From positions 764,131,413 to 764,195,412 of the forward strand of contig NC_081414.1 in NCBI RefSeq assembly GCF_030272615.1: DNA of 64,000 nucleotides, read 5' to 3'. The position numbers were made by a program, and so were the translations under genes. Below are positions 45,959 through 57,550 of the stretch, piece after piece; position 1 is the stretch's first letter; the number at the start of each line of letters is the position of its first letter. The notes beneath the pieces were generated by a model that saw only the letters and a list, made by a program, of their open reading frames with translations, searched no databases and was not told the origin of the DNA. This DNA comes from Cryptomeria japonica (Eukaryota; Streptophyta; Pinopsida; Cupressales; Cupressaceae).

Positions 45959-47055
45959 TGTAAAGCGGAAAAATCGAACCCTAGTTGTTCTCCCCTCCCC
46001 AACTCCAAGGAGAGAGAAGGGAGAGTCACTAGGGTTGATGGTTTTCACTTAGGGGAGACTTTACATTCAAAAGAGGGGTTGAAACCCACAAGATCCAATC
46101 CCACGCAATGCAAGATTGGATTCTAAATGAGTTTCAAGGGTTAAGACATCAAGGATACCCTCTTTTGTAAAGAATGTAGATAAAAAGATTGAACTAGGAA
46201 TGCATGTAAAGTAGGAAAGATTCGCTTATAAACAAAGATAGGGATATAGGATGAAGCTGCGGACCTGGAATTAGCAGTAAAATGTCGAGACGGTGCTGTT
46301 CTGCAAATTTGAGCGAAAGTTGACGGGATGATGGCGCCTGACGTGCACACGGTCCTCCGAAAAATCCGTGAAACGAAGGGGGATCTGTTCGCCTCTGCAC
46401 AAGGATTCCAGATCTTCAATTACAACCGCGTAACTGCAACATGCGAAGGTGTAATGTATGTAGTATGTTGTATGTGATCTCCTCTTCAATGGTTGAATCC
46501 TTGTCTTGAATGCAACACTTAGCCTTGAATGGAGACTTAGAATGCTCAATTGCTTGAAGGAATGCTTGAATGCTTGAATGCTTGAATGTTTGAATGTTTG
46601 AATATCGCTTCCGCGCCTTGCTCTTGCTTGTTTCCTTCCTCCCTTTCTAGGAGAGGAAAAGTAGTTTATATATATGTCAATTAGGGTTGATAGACTGATT
46701 TTCCCGACCTTGGGCCGACCAGGAAACAATATTTTCCAATTTGCAAACTTAAAGACCCGAAGCCCCATAAGAGACCGGGCCCAAAATAGGGCCAGGGACC
46801 AGGGCGCTGGGTGCCCTCGTCCAGAAGGACCAGGGCGCTGGGCGCCCTAGTCTAGAAGGACCAGGGCGCTGGGCGCCATGGTCCCACCTCCAGGGACAGC
46901 AGGGTGCAAGGAGGATCAGGCCAGGGTGCTGAAAAATGCAGTTTTTGGTGTCGTAAGTAGGTTTCGGGGTCTCCATTCAGGTTCAACGTTGCGCCGCCAT
47001 CGTGAAGACCCAAATGCAGTCGAAATTGCAAGTGTCGCAATTTTAGGACGCTACA
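45959..47055 (-). repeat. Gag-only element 3' LTR
   Basis: It starts TGTAAAGCGG and ends GACGCTACA. It has three copies of a ~31 bp unit (CCAGGGCGCTGGGCGCC...) at about 46798-46885, where the 5' LTR has one; this accounts for the 62 bp length difference. A run of GAATGCTT units lies at about 46557-46605. Minus-strand frames inside it (46141-46768) are LTR by-products. Confidence 0.92.
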
Positions 47056-47073
47056 TTTAGCCCCCACTTTAGC
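47056..47073 (-). promoter_or_regulatory. Gag-only element polypurine tract
   Basis: Minus-strand AAAGTGGGGGCTAAA precedes the 3' LTR start. The tract is interrupted by CT, as in several plant Gypsy elements. Confidence 0.65.
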
Positions 47074-47795
47074 AGGAGTATAAGCGTACGCTCATACTTC
47101 CGGTAAAGTACAAGGAAACAACATTGAAAAACTTTCACCACGTTAAGGAGGCAAGATACACCAAGCCCCCAGTGGACTAAGGATCTTACGACTTCGATTG
47201 ACAAAGTAAAAGGGAAGATCACGAGGGAGAACCATGACTGTCAGTAGTAAGGTTCCCTCACTATGAGTCATGCAAGAAAGATATCAAAAATTTTCAAGGC
47301 AAAGCTAAATTTGTCAAGAAATTTTTAAGTATCTTGAAAAGATATGAACGGGATGTATGCCCCCCTACGTTAAAGCGATCGCACACGCCTCACCGGGGGT
47401 GATTGCTTTAAGGTAGTGATACATATAAGAAATGAGAAAGGAGCACATTATCACAAGGATTTAGCCCCCAAGTGTGAGATAAGCCCAAGGATAATAGACA
47501 CAAAACACAAAGCACAAGGTGACTTTGCTTTCCTCGGGGTCAGTATGCTGTATGATAATTCATGTATATCATATGTATGTATGCATAATTGTTCTTCATT
47601 CCCCAATCAAGGAAGGTCACCTAGAAGAAGGGAACACATGTGTCTTTTGAGTCAACATGAGAGAGACCAAAAGAGATCTCAATGTTTTGCATCGTCCTCA
47701 AGTAGACAACACCAAGGACAACAAATAGAAGAATGAGAATAACACATAGAAGAAGTAACAAAAGAGAGGAGGAGAGAGTCTGCTATGCTAATGAA
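47074..47795. other. Gag-only element 3' noncoding region
   Basis: 720 bp between the coding frame and the polypurine tract. I see no pol motif on either strand. The 106-codon plus frame at 47416-47736 runs antisense to the element and has no family features. Confidence 0.5.
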
Positions 47796-50700
47796 CTAGT
47801 CTAGCATGTCATCTACCCCCCGATCTTGTTGATCAATATTTCGGGAAGGCAGGAAACACGCTAGAGGAGGAACATCCAACACAGCAGATGGAGCTATCAC
47901 AAGATCCAAACAAGGGCTATGTTCATATCCCAAGCCACGTTGTTCTTGTCTAGGAGCTAGGATAAGTGCTTTAGAAAATTCGTTAGATAAATGGTTATCA
48001 ACATCAACATATTCATATTCACTATCAGAATGAATAGGAGTAACATTTTCATCTATATCATCATCAAGATTTATAAAAATAGGATCTTTAACTCGCACAT
48101 GATCAAGACCATCATGCATCTTATGTTTAGGAGATTTCGGCTCAATCGTTGGCTGAGGAGAAAATGGAATAATATTAGTTGAAGGTGTTTTTGGGGATTG
48201 CAAAGTTTGAGCTCTAAGACGACGCTTTCGTCGGCGTTCACGTGCAGAACGATTTCATCTAGTCTTAGTAGGAAGTTGAGGAGATTGAGGAGGAGGAATG
48301 TTCTCATCCTTATCACTTGGGTGTTTAGGTTGTGGTCTCTTAGGTTGAATAATAGGAGAAGAGGAAGGTCTCTTCTCTCCATAAGAGGAAGGAGGAGGAA
48401 CTGCTCCATATAAGGGAGGAATATTTGGTTTAGGAAGAAGACCAAGTCCATCATGACGAGGAGGGATAGGTCTACTTTTAGGAAGTTTATTAGATATAGG
48501 CATAGTCACATCCATAGGGATGGGTTGGGAATCTTCTTGAGGAAAGACATTAGTTTTATCTTTCAAAGGAAGAACTTCCTTCTCAAGAACGATAGGAATG
48601 TCAAGTTTGGGTGTTCTAGGTTCACTTAGAGATAGGATCATATCTTTTTTCCACTTTTGATAAGATTTAAAAAGATGATCACTTCACAGAGGAAGAGACT
48701 GGAATTGTTTAGGCCAAAAGTAATCAATAGGAACGTTAGAAGTTCTTTCAGCTGGTTTAAAGAGACTATGATTGACAGTAACAACTTCACCATTATGGGG
48801 AAATTTCAAACACTTGTGAATAGGAGAAGCAATAGCTTTCATGGAAGACAGCCAAGGATAGCCTAGCTTCACACGAAATTGTTCGGACGATGGAATAATA
48901 GCAAAGTCCACATCAAGGGATTTGTTATGGACCTCAATAGGTAATGTAATAGAACCAATTGCAGTAGAAGAAAATGCATCAAATAGTTTCACGACCACAT
49001 TTGTTTCGTCATAGATCACTTGATTCAATTGCAAAGTGAAAAGAAACTCTTCAGAAATGATATTAACCATACAAGAAGGATCAATAAGCACTCCACGGCA
49101 AGGTGTATTCTTGACTTTTGCAACTATATATAAAGGACCATCAGGTGCCCTGATAGTTTCACTAGAATCAAAGGTGATGGAAGGTTCTTTAGGGATTTTC
49201 TGCTGCTCTACAAAGTTAATCACATTCGGAGTCATAGACACAAGATCATCAGGTGAGATAGAGGAATCAGTAGTATCAATCGCATTAGAGGTATGAGAAG
49301 GTAATGGATCGGTAAAAATTTGAAGATTTTGGTTAGGAGGAGCTACAGATGTGTTGCCTTTATCATTCACTCCAGAAGCAGAAATAGTATTATTATCAAT
49401 CAAATCTTGAATTTTACCCTTTAAAGCAAAACATTTTTCAGTATCATGCCCAGGATGACGATGAAATTGACAAAAAGATTTGTTATCAAAATAGGGTGAG
49501 TTAATCTTTGCAGGATCTATTTGCCTTATAGGAGGAAGAGTAAGCACATTTTGTTCCAATAACTTATTCATAATACTATGCAATGATTCATTCAAAGGAG
49601 TAAACTTTCTTTCTTTCTTGAAAAACTTAGAAATAGGAGGCACACCTGATGCCGCATTCACGTTGTTGTTGATGATGTTTTCATTGAATTTAATGGACTC
49701 TTTGTTCAGTTTAAACTTCCCAAATTGTTGTTGACTACTATCACCCTTATCACTCGGAGCCATAGGATTTGCTTGTTCCATTTGACTCACAGTCAGTTGA
49801 TAATTGTGAAGAGTTGCGCACAACTGTTGGAAAGAAGTAAACTCAGAAAACAGGAGTTTTTCTCTAATATCTTTTTGTAAATTAGAAATAAAGATTCTTT
49901 GAATATCATTGTCAGGCACTGGAAAAGAAATTTGAGCATACAAATGCTTATATCTACCAATGAAATCAGTCACTTTTTCTTTAACACCTTGTTTACAATG
50001 CATTAAATCAATCAAAGTAACTTTAGGACTTATATTGTTTTGAAATTGTTGAATGAAAGCATTTGCAAGTTGTTCGAAAGAAGTAATAGAATAAGAAGGC
50101 AACGAGCAATACCATTGTAGGGCTTTATCTCTTAATGTTCTAGTAAATAGTTTTGCAAGCAACCTTTGGTCATAAGCAAAATCAGTACATATTGTTTGAA
50201 AGGTCTTAACATGTGTTAGAGGATCACCCTTACCATTATAAAGCTCCAAATGCGGAATTTCAACATGTTTAGGGGGGATAGCTCGAACAATGTCAAGAGA
50301 AAGTGGGCTCGCGACATCAAATGTGGGCACACTAAACTTAGATTGATTCATAGAGGCAATTTGTTGCTGTAAAGAAGAGACAGTTTGTGCAAGATTGTTA
50401 ATGGTCGCTTCAGTCGAAGAATTCATATTAGATGTGTTAGATTACGATGGAGGTGTTATGTTATTGAAAGAAGGTAGAGAGTAAGGTGGTGGGACACTAT
50501 GATAGTTATTCATAGGAGATGATTGGAAAGGAGGAACACTACAAGGAGGAATGGAAGGGTTAAATGAATTGCCCCCTTGCGTCGTGTTCATTTGTGGAGA
50601 TATAAGAGGAACACTCATTGAAGGAATGAATGAAGAAGTTGGATTGAATGGAGGAAGAGGGTTGATTGAAGAAGAAGGATTGCCCCCATGACTGGTGATC

Positions 50701-51206
50701 ATAGGTGGAATGTCTTGTATTGAAGTAGTCATTATGTTTGATGTAAAAGTAGGTATACTAGCAATAGAAGTTGTCAAAGGAATAGAATGATTAACTTGAG
50801 TAGGAGGTTGTGTATAACCTAAAGTTTCAGCACAACTCTTCATAGGCATCACATTCGAATCCACAATGTGTGCAATACCACGCAAAATATCAATTCCATT
50901 CTTATCACTTTGAACCATACGTTTTAGACCCTCAATTAATGAAAGAGCTTGACTATCAGGGTATTCTTGAGACATCCATTGTCGAAAATCATCAAATTGG
51001 TTATCCAATTTTGAAAGTTGTTCTACAGAAACCTCATGGAGAGCTTCTTTATCATTAAGAGGATTAGAGGAATTACCCATGTCCTCGTTAAAAAGGCCAT
51101 TCAAATTAGGTTCCATCTCCTCAGTAATTACACCTTGGAAAGACTTAATTCTAAGGCTTCGTCTAACGGGAATAGTGTAAGTAGGACTTATTGTTGTAAA
51201 ACTCAT
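47796..51206 (-). pseudogene. Gag-only element polyprotein, three in-frame stops
   Basis: A single minus frame of 1137 codons starting MSFTTISPTYTIPVRRSLRI. It is interrupted only by TAA at 50442-50444, TGA at 48684-48686 and TGA at 48255-48257; no frameshift occurs. Order: an N-terminal P/S/N-rich region; gag core (LELYNGKGDPLTHVKTFQTI, then DKALQWYCSLPSYSITSFEQ); the zinc-knuckle-like CQFHRHPGHDTEKCFALK; a retropepsin-like fold with VLIDPSCMVNIIS, then VKLGYPWLSSMKAIASPIHK; then a Pro-rich and acidic C-terminal tail. The protease loop has DPS instead of DSG/DTG/DGG, so activity is doubtful. Each stop is one C-to-T change from CAA or CGA. Confidence 0.88.
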
Positions 51207-51299
51207 GCACTAAAGAAAGAGAGAAGATTTTGAATTTTAGAGGTAGCAAATTTCAATAAAACCAGCCAATCTCCCAGATTTAAGCTGTTAAATGCAATC

Positions 51300-52036
51300 A
51301 GGACAATCTCCCGAAATTTTGAAAAAAATGTCCGGGACCGTGGCGAACGGAGTGCACACGGTCCTCGCAACTTTTTTCAAAATTTTCAGGGATGAAAGTT
51401 ATGATGATTTTAAAGCTAATCTGAAAAAATTGAGTGATTTTACGATTTGTAGATAGGCCAAATTAAAGTTGCAATCTCAAAATTGAACCCTACCAAGATT
51501 GTTGAAAAATGTAAAATTTGAATTTTGAAAAAGAGGGGGAAACTGAAATTTTGAATTTTATGATTTTAGAGGGAATGCTGAAAGCAATGCAAGTTTTGAA
51601 ATTTAAAAGTTGACTCGATTTCATGCAAATTTCGAATTTGAAAGTGGAAATCAAGGTTGTTGCAATTAAACACTTAATTTCAAAAGTCACAAATTGTAAA
51701 GATTTGAATAAAGTACTGAAATTTCGAGTGAATGCCAACACACTTTTCAGATTTAGGACTGTAAGAAACACAATTTTGATATGAATTTCAATTTCAACAA
51801 TTTTTGAATGATTAGAAGCCTCAATCCAAGCAATCGCTAGACCAACTTTGACTTTAATTTTGAAAGTGTTAAAATTGATAAAATCAGCCAAAATTCTGGA
51901 TTTTAGCAGAAAAATACAGTAAGATCTAGCTCCCGAAATTTCAGAAAAAATGTCGGGGACGATGGCGCTCGGGGTGCACACGGTCCTCACAACTTTTTTC
52001 CAAATTTTCAGGGATGAAAGATATTGTGATTTTATT
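51300..52036. repeat. Duplicated ~105 bp module in gag-only leader
   Basis: Two blocks, about 51303-51411 and 51930-52036, share CTCCCGAAATTT, GTCGGGGACGATGGCG-like, GTGCACACGGTCCTC and TTTTCAGGGATGAAAG. The first can form GGACCGTG/CACGGTCC (51335-51364). A shorter relative with GATGGCGCCTGACGTGCACA occurs in both LTRs (46328-46366, 52760-52798). The rest of 51207-52368 is AT-rich leader without a gene; the 243-codon minus frame at 51490-52221 is low complexity. Confidence 0.6.
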
Positions 52037-52368
52037 GCGGAATCCAAAGTTACAGCCGATTTGGTGGTGTTTCGATTAGTGAAATTATCAGTCAAAGGTT
52101 GAATCAAGAAGGTCTTAAAAATTAGGGTTTTGACATTTAACCACTTAATTTTCAAAATTAAAGCACAAATATGAATTAACAATTTGCAATAGAAGGGTAG
52201 ATCTGAAACAAGCATTAACAATTAAACATTTCACAAGTTTAATTACTAAAAAGAAAATTTTAGGGTTTTTATGCAATCAACCTCTAAAATTTGCAAAAGA
52301 TCAAACATGGAAATGTAGTTAAGGAAACAAAATTTTCAGATCTAATCATGAATAATCAGAATGAGGAT

Positions 52369-52387
52369 GTTCACGTCGGGTTCACCA
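52369..52387 (-). promoter_or_regulatory. Gag-only element primer binding site (tRNA-Trp type)
   Basis: Minus-strand TGGTGAACCCGACGTGAAC, 3 bp after the 5' LTR. As I recall the plant tRNA-Trp 3' end, it is complementary at 18 of 19 positions, so tRNA-Trp is the likely primer. Confidence 0.7.
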
Positions 52388-52390
52388 AAA

Positions 52391-53425
52391 TGTAAAGCGG
52401 AAAAATCGAACCCTAGTCGTTCTCCCCTTCCCAACTCCAAGGAGAGAGAAGGGAGAGTCACTAGGGTTGATGGTTTTCACTTAGGGGAGACTTTGCATTC
52501 AAAAGAGGGGTTGAAACCCACAAGATCCAATCCCACGCAATGCAAGATTGGATTCTAAATGAGTTTCAAGGGTTAAGACATCAAGGATACCCTCTTTTGT
52601 AAAGAATGTAGATAGAAAGATTGAACTAGGAATGCATGTAAAGTAGGAAAGATTCGCTTATAAACAGAGATAGGGATATGGGATGAAGTTGTGGACCTGG
52701 AATTAGCAGTAAAATGTCGAGACGGTGCTGTTCTGCAAATTTGAGCGAAAGTTGACGGGATGATGGCGCCTGACGTGCACACGGTCCTCCGAAAAATCCG
52801 TGAAACGAAGGGGGATCTGTTCGCCTCTGCACAAGGATTCCAGATCTTCAATTACAACCGCGTAACTGCAACATGCGAAGGTGTAATGTATGTAGTATGT
52901 TGTATGTGATCTCCTCTTCAATGGTTGAATCCTTGTCTTGAATGCAACACTTAGCCTTGAATGGAGACTTAGAATGCTCAATTGCTTGAAGGAATGCTTG
53001 AATGCTTGAATGCTTGAATGTTTGAATGTTTGAATATCGCTTCCGCGCCTTGCTCTTGCTTGTTTCCTTCCTCCCTTTCTAGGAGAGGAAAAGTAGTTTA
53101 TATATATGTCAATTAGGGTTGATAGACTGATTTTCCCGACCTTGGGCCGACCAGGAAACAATATTTTCCAATTTGCAAACTTAAAGACCCGAAGCCCCAT
53201 AAGAGACCGGGCCCAAAATAGGGCTAGGGACCAGGGCACTAGGTGCCATGGTCCCACCTCCAAGGACAACAGGGTGCAAGGAGGATCAGGCCAAGGTGCT
53301 GAAAAATGCAGTTTTTGGTGTCGTAAGCAGGTTTCAGGGTCTCCATTCAGGTTCAACGTTGCGCCGCCATCGTGAAGACCCAAATGCAGTCGAAATTGCA
53401 AGTGTCGCAATTTTAGGACGCTACA
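52391..53425 (-). repeat. Gag-only element 5' LTR
   Basis: Almost identical to 45959-47055 apart from the missing two ~31 bp units and a few substitutions. It is followed by CCAAG (53426-53430), matching 45954-45958. The 235-codon minus frame 53410-52703 lies wholly inside the LTR and is not a gene. Confidence 0.92.
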
Positions 53426-53430
53426 CCAAG

Positions 53431-54277
53431 GTCCACACTTAAAGGACAGAAGAAGCCTTACAAATCAAAGCTGCCAAAATTCAACAAGAGGATCGCTATT
53501 CCATAGACTCCAACGAATGAGAATGGGGTTCAGATAAATCTTCCAGTGACTACGAGCTCACCGAGACATTCAGAGAACCAGATGAACCCACAGAAGAAGA
53601 GGAATTTTATAAAAGATTCAAATTTGGTCAAGAAACAACCCATGAGGATTCCACACAGTCCTTATCTCAAGGTCCTAGGTTGAAATCACATAGGATGAGA
53701 ACACCTGTCCCAGAATGTGCTACTAGTGATGATAATTTGGATTCGTTCGTGATTGAGACTGATGAGGAGAGTGCCATCGATGACCTCGATAATTACCTTG
53801 ACATACTCGAATATAATTGCATCTTCACTCTTAGCCCCACTAACTTCGAAGACATTAAAGGCCTTCCCCTTGTTCACCACCAACTCATTGTCTGGGATCA
53901 TGAAGGACCTGCACAGTTTGACACATTCCAAAATGATGAAGCTTTTATTGACTATCTTGGCATACGAGATGATCTTCCCCCTGGGGACCATAAAGCAGGA
54001 TACACTATAGAACTCAATAGCGTGGCATATTTTGGTGAGGGCGTCGGACGTTCCAGTCGCAACAATGTGAAAATAAGAACAAACCGAGGGTCTTATGGCG
54101 AAAACCACACTGTGGTGCTGTCTGACCCCAAAAAAGTAAAAAGAAAGGACGTAAGATGGAAGGCTCGACATTCTCCTAACATCATATGAGGAAAAGTCAT
54201 CCATGTTGGTAGAGGAGACTATCAAAACAAACATTGGTACATAAGAAGTTCCACACAACATATTCTTAGCCCAATCT
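53431..54277 (+). pseudogene. Tat pol linker upstream of RT
   Basis: The frame that stopped at 45958 continues here, with stops early on (about 53440, 53518). An acidic region (EPDEPTEEEEFYKRFKFGQ) is followed by a 169-codon open stretch (53680-54189) containing DEESAIDDLDNYLDILEYNC and an HHQLIVWDHEGP segment. This is the variable linker between protease/G-patch and RT in Tat elements; no enzyme motif is expected. A stop at 54187-54189 and a frame change separate it from RT. Confidence 0.75.
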
Positions 54278-55144
54278 TTGACGGAGTCAGAAAGGTCAAA
54301 ATTCATAAGTTTCTTCAAAGAACGACAAATCAACTTTGCATGGTCATATGCTGATATGCCTGGATTGGATCCGGATTTGGTAATGCATCATTTGACAGTT
54401 AAACCAGGGGCAAAACCAGTGAAACAGAAATTAAGAAAGATGCATCCACAAGTGGCATTACTAGTCAAAGCAAAACTTGAGAAATTATTGGATGTCGGAT
54501 TCATACGCCCAATTGATTATCCTGAATGGATCTCCAACTTAGTGCCTATCAGTAAACCAGATCGTAGCATCAAAATATGTACAGATTTCAGAGACATCAA
54601 CAAAGCTTGTCCTAAGGATGACTTCCCATTACCAAACATAGATTTGATTGTAGATCTCACAGTAGGTCATGAAATGTTATCGTTGATGGATGGATTCTCT
54701 GGTTATAATCAAATAAAGATCGCATCTGAGGATCAACACAAAACATCATTCACTTGTCCTTGGGGAACTTTCTGTTGGAATGTCATGCCCTTTGGGCTAA
54801 AAAATGCAGGCGCTACATATCAAAGGGCCATGACTACTATCTTTCACGATCTCATGCACGTAACTATGGAAGATTATGTTGATGACCTCTTGGGCAAGTC
54901 AATAGACAAAAATACACATTTGGACATACTTTTAGTCGTCTTTAATCGGTTGGAAAAATACAAAGTAAGATTAAACCCTAAGAAATGTGTCTTTGGAGTA
55001 ACCTCTGGGAAGCTCCTGGGATTCATTGTATCAAAAAGAGGAATTGAAGCTGATCTAGCAAAAGTCAAGGCCATCCTAGAGATGCAACCACCAAGAAATA
55101 TCAGTCAACTTTGGTCTTTACAAGGGAGACTCCAGTCCATATGA
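54278..55144 (+). pseudogene. Tat reverse transcriptase
   Basis: 288 codons covering most of the Gypsy RT: EKLLDVGFIRPIDYPEWISN (fingers), ICTDFRDINKACPKDDFPLP, LMDGFSGYNQIKIASEDQHK, MPFGLKNAGATYQRAM, the catalytic box YVDDLL, and NPKKCVFGVTSGKLLGFIVS. The first Met is internal; the true frame begins upstream. A TGA at 55142-55144 ends it, after which the connection to RNase H (FQTLKDCLLNPPVLM) continues. It synthesises element cDNA in the cytoplasmic particle; here it is part of a dead polyprotein. Confidence 0.93.
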
Positions 55145-55735
55145 ATATTCATAGCGCAACTTGCAGATAAGTATAATCCTTTTCAACACTTGCTACATAA
55201 AAACATCAAATTCAAATGGGGTGATAACTGTCAACAGACTTTCCAGACACTAAAAGATTGTCTTTTGAATCCACCAGTTTTGATGCACCAATTCCAGATT
55301 AGCCTCTGTTACCGTACATATCAGCCACTCCAACAACACTGGGGGCACTCTTAGCACAACAAATTGCTGAGGGCAAAGAAAAAGCAGTATACTATATCAG
55401 TCGCACACTGGTGGGATATGAGTTAAACTACACACCAATTGAGCATGCATGTCTCGCCGTTGTCTTTGCTTTGCAGAAATTACAACATTATATGCTCACT
55501 CATAAGACTAAGTTGGTTGCAAGAATCGATAAATTGAAATACCTTCTTAATAAAGCAACACTTACTGGGCGACTAGCCAAATAGGTAATGATCCTGAGTG
55601 AATTCGACATCGAGTATGTGGACAGAAAAGCAATAAAAGGACAAGCTATCGCAAATCAATTAGCAGATGCTCCCATGATAGATGATGTTCCTCTAAGTTC
55701 AGAATTTCCAGATGAATCCATTTTAACAATGTCAC
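55145..55735 (+). pseudogene. Tat connection domain and first RNase H
   Basis: The reading continues from RT: HLLHKNIKFKWGDNCQQTFQ, then, after a frame disturbance near 55310, YYISRTLVGYELNYTPIEHA with CLAVVFALQKLQHYM, and a tail EFDIEYVDRKAIKGQAIANQ. These are the hallmarks of the Gypsy RNase H. An in-frame TAG near 55582 replaces a Trp codon (TGG). The catalytic start near 55310 is damaged. Confidence 0.85.
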
Positions 55736-56415
55736 ATGCGAAGCCATGACAACTATACTTCGACAGCTCATACACACAGCATGGGGCAGGAGCTGGCATC
55801 CTCTTTATAACTCCTCAAGGGGATTCTATACCAAAATCATACCGCTTATCATTTCCTTGCACTAATAATATAGCAAAATATGAGGCATTAACGACTAGAT
55901 TACGAATTGCAGTTCAGTGGAAGATCCAGGAACTTCGTGTTTTTGGGGACTCTCAACTTGTAATCCATCAAGCAACTAATGATTACCAAACAAAAGATGA
56001 AAAATTAATGCCTTACAAAAAAATGGTGGATGACTGGAAACAACATTTCACAAAGATAGACTTTGAGCAGATACCAAGAGAGTAGAATCGAGCCGCACAT
56101 GCCATGGCTACAATTGCTTCACTGGTCGATCTATCTCCAAATGAGACCCACTATGAGTTCTTGGTGGATAACCTTTTAGTACCTTCATATGAAATCATTC
56201 CTACTGAGATGATATGTGTCATCGGTCCTGAGTCCCAGTTATATGGTTCCATCTTCACATACCTTCGTGACAATACCCTACCTCCCGATTTATCCAACAA
56301 CCAACATCGCACTTTCATTTGCCAATCTTCTCGATACGTCATTTTAGCTGATATCCTATACCGGCGAGGTCTAGATGCCACTCTTCTTAGATGTTTAGAA
56401 AGCGATGAAGCTTAG
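55736..56415 (+). pseudogene. Tat second (archaeal-like) RNase H and linker
   Basis: LYFDSSYTQHGAGAGILFIT gives the first Asp, KYEALTTRLRIAVQWKIQEL the Glu, and VFGDSQLVIHQATNDYQTKD the next Asp: an archaeal-type RNase H, the second such domain and a mark of the Tat lineage. A TGA stands just before it where TGG is expected, and a TAG at about 56083 where CAG is expected. The 103-codon open stretch 56104-56415 is the linker to integrase. Confidence 0.85.
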
Positions 56416-57495
56416 ATTGCGTTACGTGAAGTACATGAAGGGATATGTGGTCCACATGCTAGTGGCCCTACCTTAGCCAAGAAACTCATTAGGACTGGAT
56501 ATTATTGGCCCAATATGGAAAAAGACTCATATCAATTTGTCAAGAAATGTAAGCAATGTCAAATTCATGGAGACCTCATACGTGCGCCAGTGCAAGAACT
56601 TCAACCAATTGTGTCTCCTTGGCCCTTTTGTCAATGGGGACTTGATCTCATAGGCAATATTCACCCTCCTTCTTCCAACGGTCATAAATTCATTATCACT
56701 GCCACAGAGTATTTCACAAAATGGATTGAAGCCGTGCCTCTTACACAAGTCACTGGAAAACAGATTGCTACGTTCATCCTCAACTATATCATTTGTCGAT
56801 ACGGTATTCCTATTTCCATTATCATTGATAACGGGCGTCCCTTCAAAAATCAGGATGTTCGTGAACTCTGTGACTGCTTTCATATTTCCCATCATTTCTC
56901 CACGCCATATTACCCCCAAGGTAACGGTCAAGCTGAGGTGTCTAATAAGACAATCCTTAAAATCCTAAAAAAGATAGTCGACGACACTGGCCGTAATTGG
57001 CATATCCAACTTAATCCTGCACTTTGGGCATACCGCACAAGTGTCCGCACACCTACAAGAGCTACACCCTATTCACTTATCTACGCAACTGAAGCCATCT
57101 TGCCTATTGAGGTCGAGCTACCCTCTTTACGAGTCTCTTTGCAAAACATTATCAGTGATGAAGACTATAGGGTCTCTCGCTTACAAGAACTTGAACTACT
57201 GGATGAACGAAGACAAACTGCTTTTAATCATCTCAAGGCTTACCAACAATGAATGAGTCGTAGCTATAATCACAAGGTCAAGCCTCGCACATTTGAGGTA
57301 GGTGATTTAGTTCTCAGAGAAAATCCCAAAAAATCAGCAAGACAGAAAGAAGAAGGGCAAGTTCGAACCAAACTGGCTTGGTCCTTACATCATTATAGTA
57401 GCATATGGATCTAGTGCATATCAGCTCTCAACTACAGAAGGTGAACTTTTGGAGGATCCTATCAACAACATGCACCTTCGCAGGTTCTACACATA
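56416..57495 (+). pseudogene. Tat integrase
   Basis: It starts with the zinc domain (HEGICGPHASGPTLAKKL, then CKQCQIHG). The catalytic core has WGLDLIGNI, ISIIIDNGRPF and GNGQAEVSNKTI supplying D, D and E. After a TGA at 57250-57252, the C-terminal part SYNHKVKPRTFEVGDLVLRE follows, then a frame shift, and the end (PINNMHLRRFYT) near 57495. Most of the core (245 codons, 56515-57252) is open. It would insert cDNA into the nuclear genome. Confidence 0.92.
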
Positions 57496-57550
57496 GCTCT
57501 TTGGAATATCCTAATTCAAAAAATTAAAAAAAATTAAAAAAATCATTACT

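Larger units (their letters stand above)
45959..53425 (-). mobile_element. Gag-only (TR-GAG-type) LTR element nested in Tat
   Basis: A 7467 bp element with LTRs 45959-47055 and 52391-53425, perfect CCAAG duplication (45954-45958, 53426-53430), primer site at 52369-52387 and polypurine tract at 47056-47073. Its only coding region is a long minus-strand gag-protease-like frame (51206-47796). No RT, RNase H or integrase is present, and the space between the frame and the 3' LTR is too short to hold them. It therefore fits the class of terminal-repeat elements with gag only, mobilised by another element's polymerase. LTR similarity is very high, implying relatively recent insertion. Confidence 0.9.

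Noticed and set aside
51490-52221. 243-codon minus frame upstream of the gag-only polyprotein
   Set aside because: It is low-complexity K/I/F/S-rich translation of AT-rich leader, lacks motifs and overlaps the duplicated leader module.
52703-53410. 235-codon minus frame, also partly at 46271-46768
   Set aside because: It lies inside the LTRs of the gag-only element and shows repetitive translation of GAATGCTT units and GC-rich repeats.
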